Positions 37,190 to 46,334 of a stretch of DNA of 64,000 bases are shown piece by piece. Position 1 is the stretch's first letter. Every line of letters starts with the position of its first letter. The DNA is from Corynebacterium tuberculostearicum (GTDB lineage Bacteria; Actinomycetota; Actinomycetes; Mycobacteriales; Mycobacteriaceae). A program made the position numbers and the translations under genes. Below the pieces are notes generated by a model. It was not told the origin of the DNA, ran no database searches, and saw only the letters and a list, made by a program, of their open reading frames with translations. The DNA is taken from NCBI RefSeq assembly GCF_016127015.1, contig NZ_CP065972.1, positions 310,001 through 374,000 on the forward strand, given 5' to 3'.

Positions 37190-38866
37190 ATGACCACCGC
37201 GACTAGTACCAAGCGCACGCCCCGCGCCAAGAAGCCCGAAGGCCAATGGAAGATTGACGGCACCGAGCCCCTCAATAACGATGAGGTAATTAAGCAGGAA
37301 GACGGTGGGCTTTCTGCCAAGCAGCGCGTCATCGATATCTATTCCAAGCAGGGATTTTCCTCTATCCCAGCTGATGACTTAGCCCCTCGCTTCAAGTGGT
37401 TGGGCCTTTATACTCAGCGCAACCAGAACTTGGGCGGCGAGATGACCTCCAAGCTGTCTAACGCGGAACTGCAAGACGAGTACTTCATGATGCGCGTGCG
37501 CTTCGACGGCGGACGTGCCGATCCTGCCAAGCTGCGCGCCGTCGGTGAGATCTCGCGCGATTATGCCCGCTCCACGGCGGACTTTACTGACCGCCAGAAT
37601 ATCCAGCTGCACTGGATTCAAATCGAGGATGTGCCCACCATTTGGGACAAGCTCGAGTCGGTAGGTTTGAGCACGTTAATGGGCTGCGGCGACGTGCCGC
37701 GCGTCATTTTGGGCTCTCCGGTTGCCGGCGTGGCCGAGGACGAAATTATCGATGCCACCCCAGCCATCGAAGAAATCAAGAATAACTACCTGCCGCGCGA
37801 GGAATTCCATAACCTACCGCGCAAATTCAAGACCGCTATTTCCGGCAACGCTCGCCAAGACGTTACCCACGAGATTCAAGACGTTGCCTTCGTGGGCGTG
37901 AACCACCCAGAGTACGGTCCGGGATTCGATTGCTTCGTTGGCGGCGGCCTGTCCACCAACCCGATGCTCTCGCAGTCCCTCGGCGCGTGGGTTCCCTTAG
38001 AGCGCGTGCCAGAGGTATGGGCCGGTGTGGTCGGCATCTTCCGTGACTACGGCTTCCGCCGCAATCGCAACCGTGCCCGCCTGAAGTTCTTGGTAGCCAA
38101 GTGGGGCATCGAAAAGTTCCGCCAAGTGCTGGAGGAGGAATACCTGGACAAGCGGCTGTTGGATGGAATCCCACTGGAGGTCGAGCCTGGTTCCCGCGAT
38201 CACCTTGGCGTGCACCGCCAGAAAGACGGCAAGTTCTACGTCGGCGTAAAACCCACCGTGGGCCACGCCACCGGTGAGCAGCTCATCGCCATTGCGGACG
38301 TGGCCGAAAAGTTCGGCATCAGCCGCATCCGCACCACTCCGATGAAGGAATTGCTCTTCCTCGATGTGGAGGAAGAAGACATTCCGGCGCTCTCCCGCGC
38401 GCTCGATGAAACCGGCCTGTACTCCCAGCCATCGGAGTTCCGCCGCGGCATCATTTCCTGCACCGGCCTGGAATTTTGCAAGCTTGCGCACGTGACCACG
38501 AAGGCCCGCGCCATCGAGTTGGTCGACATCCTGGAAGACACCTTGGGCGATTTGGACGTGCCGATTTCCATCGCGCTCAACGGCTGCCCCAACGCCTGTG
38601 CGCGTTCGCAGGTATCGGACATCGGCTTGAAGGGCCAGATCGTCACCGATTCCGAGGGCAACCGTGTCGAGGGCTTCCAGGTCCACCTGGGCGGCGCCCT
38701 TGGCCTGTCCCCGGATTGGGGCCGCAAGCTGCGCGGCCACAAGGTCGTCGCCGATGAGGTGCCCGAGTACGTCATTCGCTTGGTCAATAAATACAAAGAG
38801 CAGTGCGAGGAAGGCGAGCAATTCCGCCACTGGGTCTTGCGCGCCAAGGAGGAGGACTTGCAGTGA
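37190..38866 (+). CDS. cysI: Assimilatory sulfite reductase (ferredoxin type)
   Basis: A 558-residue siroheme and [4Fe-4S] enzyme that reduces sulfite to sulfide with six electrons. The cluster ligands are in CTGLEFC and NGCPNACAR. The N-terminal EGQWKIDGTEPLN is as in C. glutamicum CysI. ATG 37190 is chosen over a TTG at 37148. It is the first gene of a cysI-cysX-cysY-cysZ run, and the last bases overlap the cysX start. Confidence 0.93.
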   Translation: MTTATSTKRTPRAKKPEGQWKIDGTEPLNNDEVIKQEDGGLSAKQRVIDIYSKQGFSSIPADDLAPRFKWLGLYTQRNQNLGGEMTSKLSNAELQDEYFMMRVRFDGGRADPAKLRAVGEISRDYARSTADFTDRQNIQLHWIQIEDVPTIWDKLESVGLSTLMGCGDVPRVILGSPVAGVAEDEIIDATPAIEEIKNNYLPREEFHNLPRKFKTAISGNARQDVTHEIQDVAFVGVNHPEYGPGFDCFVGGGLSTNPMLSQSLGAWVPLERVPEVWAGVVGIFRDYGFRRNRNRARLKFLVAKWGIEKFRQVLEEEYLDKRLLDGIPLEVEPGSRDHLGVHRQKDGKFYVGVKPTVGHATGEQLIAIADVAEKFGISRIRTTPMKELLFLDVEEEDIPALSRALDETGLYSQPSEFRRGIISCTGLEFCKLAHVTTKARAIELVDILEDTLGDLDVPISIALNGCPNACARSQVSDIGLKGQIVTDSEGNRVEGFQVHLGGALGLSPDWGRKLRGHKVVADEVPEYVIRLVNKYKEQCEEGEQFRHWVLRAKEEDLQ

Positions 38867-39114
38867 ATTTTCGCCGCCAGCCCAACCCCAACCGCAACCA
38901 TCCCAGCTTCTGCCCTTATTGCGCCGGCACCGACCTCTTCCCGGATGAGGAAGATGACTTTGCCTGGAAGTGCCAGGAATGCCTGCGGATTTTCTCCGTG
39001 CGCTTTCACGGCCAAGACGACGCCCCGGTAGCTCCCGCACCGGCTGTGTCTTCCAATGAGGCCCTAAAGCGCTCGCTTGCCCGGCGCGGCCACTCCACGG
39101 CACCGCAGGCATAA
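38863..39114 (+). CDS. cysX: CysX, small Cys-rich ferredoxin-like protein
   Basis: An 83-residue protein with two CxxC pairs (CPYC at ~17 and CQEC near 38), which could hold iron or zinc. GTG 38863 overlaps the cysI stop, so translation is coupled. In C. glutamicum a protein of this size follows cysI and is thought to pass electrons from Fpr2 to sulfite reductase. The C-terminal 35 residues are low-complexity. Confidence 0.8.
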   Translation: MNFRRQPNPNRNHPSFCPYCAGTDLFPDEEDDFAWKCQECLRIFSVRFHGQDDAPVAPAPAVSSNEALKRSLARRGHSTAPQA

Positions 39115-39125
39115 GGATGCGCCCC

Positions 39126-39812
39126 ATGCCCGCACTTATTACCCTGTCTCACGGTTCGCGGCACCCAGGCGCCGCAGCCGGCATTGAGCGCCTGACCCAG
39201 GCCGCGGGTCTGCGCCCAGCCCGCGCGGCGCACCTGGAATTCAACGAGCCCGACCTCACCACGGCCGCGCTCGAGCTCGCCCAGCTAGGGGAGACCGAGG
39301 CCGTTGTAGTTCCGCTGCTTTTTACCCAGGGCTACCACCAGCGCGTGGACGTTCCGCGCGCGCTTGCCGACGCCTCCAAAACCTCTCACCTTTCCCTCCA
39401 CCTCGCCCCTGGGCTCGGCACCGGCGAGGACCTCGCCCGCGTGCTCGCCTCCCGTACCCGGCCTGGCGATGCCCATGTGGTCATCTATTCCGTTGGTTCC
39501 TCCGATTCCGCGGCGAATGATGCCATCCGTGAGCTCGCCCACCACACCTTCGCGCTCACCGGCGTGCCCATCTCGGTGGAGTTTGCCACCCGCGGTGGCC
39601 GCGAAGGGATTGAGTCCCTGTGCCGCGAGCATAAAGACCCCGCCCGTGTACGCGTGATCCCGCTCTTCGTGACCGAAGGCCTGCTCCTAGACCGGTTGGC
39701 GGGCGTACCCGCGACCGTCGACCGTCCGCTAGGCACCGACCTCGCAGGCCTCGTCGCAGATCGCTTTCACCACGCCCGCGGCGTCGCACAGGAGGTGTTC
39801 GCGCCATGTTAA
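39126..39812 (+). CDS. cysY: Sirohydrochlorin chelatase-like protein (CbiX/SirB)
   Basis: A 228-residue class II chelatase. The N-terminal LITLSHGSRHPG holds the metal-binding His, and a second His lies in FTQGYHQRVD. It should insert iron into sirohydrochlorin to give siroheme for CysI. The start at 39126 has AAGGA nine bases upstream; ATG 39117 is in frame. In C. glutamicum cysH, cysD and cysN lie between cysX and cysY; here the genes are only 11 bp apart. Confidence 0.85.
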   Translation: MPALITLSHGSRHPGAAAGIERLTQAAGLRPARAAHLEFNEPDLTTAALELAQLGETEAVVVPLLFTQGYHQRVDVPRALADASKTSHLSLHLAPGLGTGEDLARVLASRTRPGDAHVVIYSVGSSDSAANDAIRELAHHTFALTGVPISVEFATRGGREGIESLCREHKDPARVRVIPLFVTEGLLLDRLAGVPATVDRPLGTDLAGLVADRFHHARGVAQEVFAPC

Positions 39813-40852
39813 CCCTCATCCTCATCGCGCTCGCCGGTGCGGCCGCAAACCTCGTGGACGGTGGCATCGGCATGGGCTTCGGCGTCACCTCTACCACGAT
39901 GTTGTTGCTGGCGGGCCTCGGTCCCGCGCAGGCCTCGGCCGTCGTCCATACCGCCGAGCTAGGCACCACGGCCATCTCCGGATTGAGCCACGCGCGCTTC
40001 GGCAACGTGGATTGGAAAACCGTGGTCCGTCTCGGCGTGCCGGGCGGGATCGCCGCCTTTTTGGGCGCTACGTTGCTGTCGAATATCTCCACCGCGGCGG
40101 CCGCGCCGGTGACCGCACTCATCTTGGTCGGCATCGGCGCCAACCTCATTTGGCGTTTCTCCCAACCACGCCGCCGTGGCTCCGCCTATAAGCGCACCCA
40201 CTCCACGCCGTTTCTCGCCGGCCTTGGCCTTGTGGGCGGATTCGTCGATTCCACCGGTGGCGGCGGCTGGGGCCCAGTGTCGACTTCAACGCTCATGGCC
40301 ATCGGCCGCGAGCAGCCGCGCCGCATTGTGGGTACGGTCAATGCCGCTGAGTTCCTAGTGACCTTTGGCGCTACCGCAGGCTTTATCGTCGGGCTCTGGC
40401 ACGATATCGTCGCCAACTTAGCCGCAGTCATCGCCCTGCTCATCGGTGGCGCCATCACCGCGCCCATCGCCGCGTGGCTTATCTCCCGCATCAACCCCGT
40501 CTTGCTCGGCGGACTCGTCGGCACGGCCATCGTGGGCCTCAATATCAGCAAGGTCATTGGTGGCGCCGAGACGTACTTCGGCTGGGCAGTGCCTTCAGCA
40601 ATCACCCCGGCGGTCGTCGCCGTCGTGGTCGCGGCTGGTGTGGCCGCCACCATCCGTGGCGCGCTGCGCACCAGGCGTGCACGTGCGGCGGAATTGGAAG
40701 CCGAAAACGCCGAGGAAGCCGCCCATGCTGATTTCCATGCGCCTGATTATCCGGAGCGCGTCGCCGCCCACCGCGTCCACGGTTCGCGCCGGTCCGGCGT
40801 CGCCATCGTGCAGGACAAGGCGCCTGAAAGCCCCGCCGCGGACCGGACGTAG
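39806..40852 (+). CDS. cysZ: TauE/SafE-type sulfur anion permease
   Basis: A 348-residue membrane protein with about eight segments (LTLILIALAGAAANLVDGGIGMGFG at the start, GGFVDSTGGGGWGPVSTS in the second half) and an 80-residue charged tail. It overlaps cysY by 7 bp. The C. glutamicum orthologue, CysZ, is thought to move sulfate or sulfite. With no sulfate-reduction genes next to it here, a sulfite or other reduced-sulfur substrate is more likely. Confidence 0.85.
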   Translation: MLTLILIALAGAAANLVDGGIGMGFGVTSTTMLLLAGLGPAQASAVVHTAELGTTAISGLSHARFGNVDWKTVVRLGVPGGIAAFLGATLLSNISTAAAAPVTALILVGIGANLIWRFSQPRRRGSAYKRTHSTPFLAGLGLVGGFVDSTGGGGWGPVSTSTLMAIGREQPRRIVGTVNAAEFLVTFGATAGFIVGLWHDIVANLAAVIALLIGGAITAPIAAWLISRINPVLLGGLVGTAIVGLNISKVIGGAETYFGWAVPSAITPAVVAVVVAAGVAATIRGALRTRRARAAELEAENAEEAAHADFHAPDYPERVAAHRVHGSRRSGVAIVQDKAPESPAADRT

Positions 40853-40963
40853 TGCTTTCACCGCGACCTTTGGCCACAATAAAGGGCGAATGGTGGCCCC
40901 GCCGAGGGAGAACACGGCCAAAAGTTGGCTTGCGGGCGCTGAAAACCCGCTTCCTACTGGCCG

Positions 40964-41701
40964 CTAGAGCCCGGCCACCTCGCCGATGACGTAGACCGCC
41001 GGCGCGGAGATCTCGTGCTCGGCCATCGTTTGCGCCAGAGTGCCCAAGGTGCAACGGTAGGCGCGCTCGGTAGAAAGCGTGCCTTCTTGGATGACGGCGC
41101 AGGGAGTAGAGGGGGAGAGGGAGGCGTCGATTAGCGCACTGGCAATCGCCGGGGCATTTTTCACACCCATGATGACCGCGAGCGTGGCGCCAGAGCGGGC
41201 GAGCGCTGCCCAGTCCACCAAGGACTTCTCATGGCCGGGCGGCAGGTGGCCGGAAACCACAGTGAATCCGTGGACGATGCCGCGCTGAGTTACCGGGATG
41301 CCCACGGCCGCGGGAACGGAAATGGCGGAGGTCACGCCCGGAATGACTGTGGCGGGAATAGACGCTTCCGCTAGCGCTTGCACTTCTTCAAAACCGCGCC
41401 CAAAGACGAAGGAATCGCCCCCCTTAAGGCGGGCCACCTTGCGGCCAGCACGGGCGTGCTCGATAAGCAGCTCGTTGATCTTTTCCTGCGAGATTGACTT
41501 CTTATAGGGGAGCTTAGAGACGTCAATAAGCTCTTTGGAAGAAATATCACACAGCTTATCGAGCTGCGCCGTAGGTCCCAGGTGATCGGCAAGAATAACC
41601 TCTGCTTCCTGCAGGGCGCGCATGCCGCGCACGGTAATGAGGTCCCACGCGCCGGGGCCGCCACCAATCAGGGTTACGGGATGAATCTGTGCGGAAGTCA
41701 T
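40964..41701 (-). CDS. cobA: Uroporphyrinogen-III C-methyltransferase (SUMT)
   Basis: A 245-residue SAM-dependent enzyme that makes precorrin-2 from uroporphyrinogen III. The motifs VTLIGGGPGAWDLITVRGMRAL, VARLKGGDSFVFGRGFEE and VIPGVTSAISVPAAVGIPVTQRG are all intact. Its product, after oxidation and iron insertion by the chelatase, is the siroheme of CysI, so it completes the sulfur block. It is convergent with cysZ and divergent from tobH by 41 bp. Confidence 0.92.
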   Translation of the reverse strand: MTSAQIHPVTLIGGGPGAWDLITVRGMRALQEAEVILADHLGPTAQLDKLCDISSKELIDVSKLPYKKSISQEKINELLIEHARAGRKVARLKGGDSFVFGRGFEEVQALAEASIPATVIPGVTSAISVPAAVGIPVTQRGIVHGFTVVSGHLPPGHEKSLVDWAALARSGATLAVIMGVKNAPAIASALIDASLSPSTPCAVIQEGTLSTERAYRCTLGTLAQTMAEHEISAPAVYVIGEVAGL

Positions 41702-41742
41702 AGGACTCCATCTTAGTGGGCGCCCGACTATGCTTGGGCCAC

Positions 41743-42765
41743 ATGGATACCGGTAATTATGATGCCGAAACCGTGCGCTTTTTTGATGTCGCGCACGAAG
41801 GCGCCCAAATCCGCCTTGTGGCCGGAGAAGTGGAGCGCTGGGGCGAGGCGCTCAGTGGTCTCAATCCCCGCTCGCTGGTCATTATCCCCACCGATGCGAT
41901 TGCCCGCCAAGCCGCCCACCTAGGCGTCGGCCTAGCCGAGCCGCTGCGAATCCCGATTGTGGTGACCGAATCGCTCCCGCGTTACGTGGGGGCGCTGGAC
42001 GTGGTGGTGGTCGTCGGCGAGCCCGACGAGTGCGACTGGGCGTCGCGCGCCCTCATTACTGCCAGCCAGCGCGGGGCCACCACCGTGCTCATCGGGCCGG
42101 CCAAGGGCCCGCTGGTCGAGGACTGCCCGGAGGATACGCTCGTCGCCCCTTGCCTGCCGACGGCCGAGGGTAGCTCGCCCGCGCGCAGCATTGCCGCCCT
42201 GCATGCGCTGTGCTGCCTGCTCTATCAGGGCCCGATCGCGGTGAAGGAAACCCTCGAGGACCTCGCTGCGGCCGTGGACCGCGAGCTTGCACAGCTTTCT
42301 CCCGAGCGCGATGCCACCACCAATCCGGGCCGCCAATTGCGCGAGTTTATTGACGGCGCCCGCATCATCCATTCCTGTGTGCTCGACCCGTACTCTTATT
42401 CTGAGCGTCGCGAGCACGTGCAGCTCGATGCCCTCGTGGCCCGCATGGCCGCGACCATCTGGGCCGTACACGGCCTGCCGAGTGCTTATGTGGACCCATC
42501 CGAATTGCGCCGCGCGCTCGATCGGGATTCTGATAGTTCCCCGGCCAATGATCTCTTTTATGACCCCTTCATTGATGGCGATGGTGCCGAGGGTGCTTTG
42601 GTACCCTTGAAGGTGGTTTTCTGGGGGCAGGAAGAGGCGAACCTGCCCAACTCGCTTGCAGTCCGCAGCATTGACCCGGACCCGGGCCTGGGGCACCTTG
42701 CCCGCTCACTGCAGCTTATTACGCGGAGTTTTGCCGCGACCGCCTACGAGATTTCTAAAGGATAG
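41743..42765 (+). CDS. TobH-like SIS-fold protein
   Basis: A 340-residue protein corresponding to Rv3256c/TobH, which in M. tuberculosis sits between manB and manA. It resembles the sugar-isomerase (SIS) fold of phosphoglucose/phosphomannose isomerases but no activity is established for this group. ATG 41743 is 6 bp before manA coordinates of its stop on the right side (stop 42765, manA ATG 42772), so these two are co-transcribed. Confidence 0.72.
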   Translation: MDTGNYDAETVRFFDVAHEGAQIRLVAGEVERWGEALSGLNPRSLVIIPTDAIARQAAHLGVGLAEPLRIPIVVTESLPRYVGALDVVVVVGEPDECDWASRALITASQRGATTVLIGPAKGPLVEDCPEDTLVAPCLPTAEGSSPARSIAALHALCCLLYQGPIAVKETLEDLAAAVDRELAQLSPERDATTNPGRQLREFIDGARIIHSCVLDPYSYSERREHVQLDALVARMAATIWAVHGLPSAYVDPSELRRALDRDSDSSPANDLFYDPFIDGDGAEGALVPLKVVFWGQEEANLPNSLAVRSIDPDPGLGHLARSLQLITRSFAATAYEISKG

Positions 42766-42771
42766 AAACAC

Positions 42772-44001
42772 ATGCAGCTGTTGCACAGCGCCACCCGCAA
42801 CTATTCCTGGGGCTCGCGTTCCCTTATCCCGCACCTGCAGGGCCAGCCCGATGCCGATAAGCCCGTCGCAGAGCTGTGGTTCGGCGCCCACCCCGGCGAC
42901 CCTTCCACGGTGGATGGCCGCCTGCTCAATGAGGTCATTGCAGAGGATCCGGCAGGGCAGCTAGGCAGCCGCGTATCTGCCGAGTACGGCGAGCGCCTGC
43001 CCTTCCTCCTCAAGGTGCTTGCGGCCGAGGAGCCGCTGTCCTTGCAGGCGCACCCGTCAAAGGCGCAGGCAGAAGAGGGCTTTGCCCGCGAAAACGCCGC
43101 CGGCATCGAGCTCACCGCGTCTAATCGCAATTACAAGGACGATAATCACAAGCCCGAGCTCATTGTCGCGCTCACGGATTTCTATGCCATGGCCGGCTTC
43201 CGCCCCTTGGCGCGCACCCGCGAGCTTTTTGCCGCCCTTGAGTGCCCTGAGCTGGACCACTACGTTGCCATGCTTGACGACGACCCCTCGGCAACCACCG
43301 AGTCCGCCAACCTGCGCGTCCTTTTCACCACGTGGATTACCATTCCCTCTGCCAAGCGCAAGGAGCTCATTTCCGCCATTGTTGCCGCCGGCGAGCGCCT
43401 GATAGCTGCGGACCCGGCCGATTGGAAGTCCCGCGTTATGTCCACGGTGCTGGATCTCAACCAGCGCTACCCAGGCGATATCGGTGTGCTGGGCGCATTG
43501 CTGCTCAACCACATCGAGCTCTCACCCGGCGAGGCCGTCTACCTAGATGCCGGTCAGCTTCACGCCTATGTCTCTGGCCTCGGCGTGGAGATCATGGCAA
43601 ACTCCGATAACGTGTTGCGCGGTGGCCTGACGCCTAAGTTCGTGGATGTTCCAGAGCTGGTCAAGGTCTTGACTTACGCCGCTGCCGACGAGCCGCGAGT
43701 GCAACAACAAGATAAGTCCGCCCAAGACAATGTCCACGATGCCGCCGCATGGTCGTACCCGGTACCCATCGAGGAATTCCTGCTGGACCGCGTGGAGCTC
43801 ACCGGTTCGTCTTCTATGGATCTTGATTACGACGGCCCGACCATCGCCCTGTGTACCGCAGGTTCCGCAACCTTTACCGATGCTGCGGGCAAGACCCTCA
43901 CCGCGACCCCAGGCCAGGCAGTCTGGCTGCCAGCCTCCGAGGGCCTCGTTACCGCTACTGCGGAATCCGACGCCGCGGACCTCTTCGTCGCCCGCGCCTA
44001 G
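42772..44001 (+). CDS. manA: Mannose-6-phosphate isomerase (type I)
   Basis: A 409-residue zinc cupin enzyme that interconverts fructose-6-phosphate and mannose-6-phosphate. Type I motifs are AELWFGAHPGDPST, LSLQAHPSKAQAEEGFARENA, and YLDAGQLHAYVSGLGVEIMANSDN. The insertion of an alpha-helical region between 140 and 240 is usual. ATG 42772 is 6 bp after the TobH stop. A terminator hairpin follows. Confidence 0.92.
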   Translation: MQLLHSATRNYSWGSRSLIPHLQGQPDADKPVAELWFGAHPGDPSTVDGRLLNEVIAEDPAGQLGSRVSAEYGERLPFLLKVLAAEEPLSLQAHPSKAQAEEGFARENAAGIELTASNRNYKDDNHKPELIVALTDFYAMAGFRPLARTRELFAALECPELDHYVAMLDDDPSATTESANLRVLFTTWITIPSAKRKELISAIVAAGERLIAADPADWKSRVMSTVLDLNQRYPGDIGVLGALLLNHIELSPGEAVYLDAGQLHAYVSGLGVEIMANSDNVLRGGLTPKFVDVPELVKVLTYAAADEPRVQQQDKSAQDNVHDAAAWSYPVPIEEFLLDRVELTGSSSMDLDYDGPTIALCTAGSATFTDAAGKTLTATPGQAVWLPASEGLVTATAESDAADLFVARA

Positions 44002-44020
44002 TCCGCGTTTAGCCCACGCG

Positions 44021-44067
44021 AGCACGCTTCGCCGCCGCCCTTCGGTTTCAAGCGAAGCGTGCTTTTC
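44021..44067 (+). terminator. Terminator after manA
   Basis: A 12-bp perfect stem (AGCACGCTTCGC at 44021-44032 with its complement at 44052-44063) and a 19-nt loop are followed by TTTC. Confidence 0.75.
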
Positions 44068-44155
44068 AGTCTTCATTACGGCCGCATTTCGGCCGGTTCC
44101 TTCAATTTTCAAGTGCACATTGTGGCTGCGTCGTAATGACCGCATTCCTGCGTAT

Positions 44156-44217
44156 ACAAAACAAGCACGTTTCCTCGATTTTCTGCCTTCAGAATCGAGG
44201 AAACGTGCTTGTTTTGT
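44156..44217. repeat. Perfect 25-bp inverted repeat between convergent genes
   Basis: Arms 44156-44180 and 44193-44217 pair without mismatch around a 12-nt loop. The outer end is AAAACA/TGTTTT, so the structure could act as a terminator in both directions between manA and the minus-strand secreted protein. It is unusually long for a simple terminator. Confidence 0.7.
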
Positions 44218-44244
44218 TCGTCTACGCCGAGAACCGGCTCCGAA

Positions 44245-45033
44245 TTAGCGCGAAGGCGTCGCTTCGCTCGGAGCCTGCTGGGCTGTGGCCGGCGCCTGCT
44301 TGGTTGGCACCAGGTCGGTTGGCTCTTGGTCCTGATCGGCGGAAGGTCGCTCTGCAGCGGCATGGCCGGAGAGCTGTTCTTGCTCCGCCTTCTCGGCCTC
44401 GTGTTGCTCCGTGCCGGCTGGTTCTTGGACTGGGGCGTCGGAATCCTTGCCCGAGTTATCTTGCACGCCAGGCGCCTCAGGTGAGGGCTGTGGGGTAGAC
44501 GGGGCAGTGGTGGTCGGCGGGGTGGTGCCGCCCTGGTTGTTCTGCGGCACGCCCGTAGACTGCGAGCCGTTCTGGTTGCTCGGGTAATCGGGTGTCAGAC
44601 GCTGATTGCCCTGGCCGGTACCTTGACCACGTTGGGTGGTGTTATTGCCTTGCGGAGAGGTGCCCTGCGGGGAGATATTCTCCGGACGGTATACCTTGGT
44701 GGGCTGGGTTGCTGCCTGTGGGCGCATGACCGCATTAGGGGCGAGAAACGGATCGTTGTTGTGAGGCTGCTGGTGCTTGGCATCACCGGACGAGGCGGTG
44801 GAACTCGTAGCATGCGTGGAGTGCTGCTTTGAAGGGGAACGGTCCGTGGAAGAAGTGGTGGTCTCCTCGGCTGCGGTGTGGGTCGGGGAGACGGAGGTGG
44901 TCGCGGACTGATCCGCGGCATTGGAATAGTTGGCGCTCGGCGAGCTCATACGCCAGACGGCGACTCCGACGACGGCCGCGGCGATCAGTCCGGCCACAAT
45001 GAACACGTAGACGCGGCGCGAATCTGGCTTCAT
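44245..45033 (-). CDS. Membrane-anchored low-complexity protein
   Basis: A 262-residue protein: a short cytoplasmic MKPDSRRVY start, one membrane helix (VFIVAGLIAAAVVGVAVW), then ~235 residues rich in Thr, Ser, Pro, Gln and Asn, ending in an acidic/Gln-rich stretch. No folded domain is recognised. It may be a cell-wall spanning or surface protein, but has no sorting signal. ATG 45033 has AAAGGACAGCC before it; the upstream open frame to 45138 is leader. Confidence 0.65.
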   Translation of the reverse strand: MKPDSRRVYVFIVAGLIAAAVVGVAVWRMSSPSANYSNAADQSATTSVSPTHTAAEETTTSSTDRSPSKQHSTHATSSTASSGDAKHQQPHNNDPFLAPNAVMRPQAATQPTKVYRPENISPQGTSPQGNNTTQRGQGTGQGNQRLTPDYPSNQNGSQSTGVPQNNQGGTTPPTTTAPSTPQPSPEAPGVQDNSGKDSDAPVQEPAGTEQHEAEKAEQEQLSGHAAAERPSADQDQEPTDLVPTKQAPATAQQAPSEATPSR

Positions 45034-45281
45034 CGTGGCTGTCCTTTCTATGAGGCGGGCCGTTACAGCCCAAGGGGGGAGGGCGATACAGCGCTCCGGT
45101 AACAAGTTGGTAACGAGACTATCATGTTTGGGAAACATTGCGACGGCGTCGCAATTCTGTGATAAGTAAACAAAAAGGCAGTTCGCGGGCGTAGAAGGTC
45201 ATGCAAACCTTTTCATCGTCTGCTTTCTTTCGCCAAGAAAGCGTGTATAAATGGCGCTGAAAGCACCGAAGGAGTCAAAAA

Positions 45282-45635
45282 GTGAGTACTTGGGACGAAA
45301 ATATTTTCAGCACGGACCTCAACGTCGATTTCTTGGACGAGATGGCAAACCTCGATGAAGAAGGGGTAATTCGCGCCGTCGAGGATGCCTGCGAGGTCGC
45401 ACACAGCAAACCAGAACTCAGCGAAGAAGAGGAACAGAATGCTCAAGCGGCGGCCACCATTGCTGCCATTTGGGCTGGTGCGCCCTTTAGCGCGGGCGAA
45501 GTTGTCGAAGACTACCCCTATATTAGGGAACTGGTGGGCTCTGGCAGCGAGACCTTGACCGAAAATGCCCTCGAGGTGCTCGAAAATGTTGAGGAAGAAT
45601 ATGACCTCGAGCCTTTCATTGAGGCCCTGTCCTAA
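45282..45635 (+). CDS. DUF4259 domain protein
   Basis: A 117-residue acidic protein with the domain start WDENIFSTDLNVDFLDEMANL and a C-terminal helix rich in Glu. No catalytic motif is seen. GTG 45282 is preceded by GAAGGAGTC. It lies ~80 bp before tmk. In C. glutamicum sahH occupies this position. The role is unknown. Confidence 0.72.
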   Translation: MSTWDENIFSTDLNVDFLDEMANLDEEGVIRAVEDACEVAHSKPELSEEEEQNAQAAATIAAIWAGAPFSAGEVVEDYPYIRELVGSGSETLTENALEVLENVEEEYDLEPFIEALS

Positions 45636-45716
45636 GCCGAACCTGCTGCCCGCGGCAGCGGTCGCGAGACAGCGACCCCGCGGAGGAAATAACAGAAGGG
45701 AAGATAGCCCACACCT

Positions 45717-46331
45717 ATGCTGATCAGCATTGAAGGAATCGACGGTGCCGGTAAAAATACGTTGGTCTCCGCACTCAAGGAGTCGTTGGACCGGCCCGTA
45801 GAGGTTATTGCCTTTCCGCGCTATGCAGATTCGATTCACGCGCAGCTAGCGCAGAAGGCACTCTATGGAAAGATGGGCGACCTCACGGATTCGGCTTATG
45901 CCATGGCGACGCTATTCGCGTTGGATCGCTATGGCGTTAAGGACCAGCTGCAGCGCGCCAAGGAATCCGACACTGTGGTGCTCCTAGATCGTTACGTGGC
46001 CTCCAATGCGGCGTATTCGGCGGCGCGGCTCGAAGACGATGCGGTGATGGAGTGGGTGCACGATCTGGAATTTGGCACCCTCAGCCTGCCGCAGGCGGAC
46101 CTGCAGGTGTATTTGGATACGGCGGTAGAGGTGGCGTCGGAAAGAGCGCAGGCACGAGCCCAAGCGGACGCCAGCCGGGAACGCGACCGCTACGAACGCG
46201 ATGGCGGGTTGCAAGAACGCACCGCCGCGGCCTACCGGCGCCTAGCGGATGCGGGCTGGGGTGGACGCTGGATCGCTACCGCCGATGCGGATACTATTAT
46301 TTCAGCGATAAAAGACCTTGTAGGAGAATAA
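45717..46331 (+). CDS. tmk: Thymidylate kinase
   Basis: A 204-residue dTMP kinase that makes dTDP. The P-loop is GIDGAGKNTLV (~7-17), the DRY/H motif is VVLLDRYVASNAAY, and a LID segment rich in Arg (SERAQARAQ ... RERDRYER) follows. It stands first in the tmk-mtrA-mtrB-lpqB run, 3 bp ahead of mtrA. Confidence 0.93.
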   Translation: MLISIEGIDGAGKNTLVSALKESLDRPVEVIAFPRYADSIHAQLAQKALYGKMGDLTDSAYAMATLFALDRYGVKDQLQRAKESDTVVLLDRYVASNAAYSAARLEDDAVMEWVHDLEFGTLSLPQADLQVYLDTAVEVASERAQARAQADASRERDRYERDGGLQERTAAAYRRLADAGWGGRWIATADADTIISAIKDLVGE

Positions 46332-46334
46332 AAC

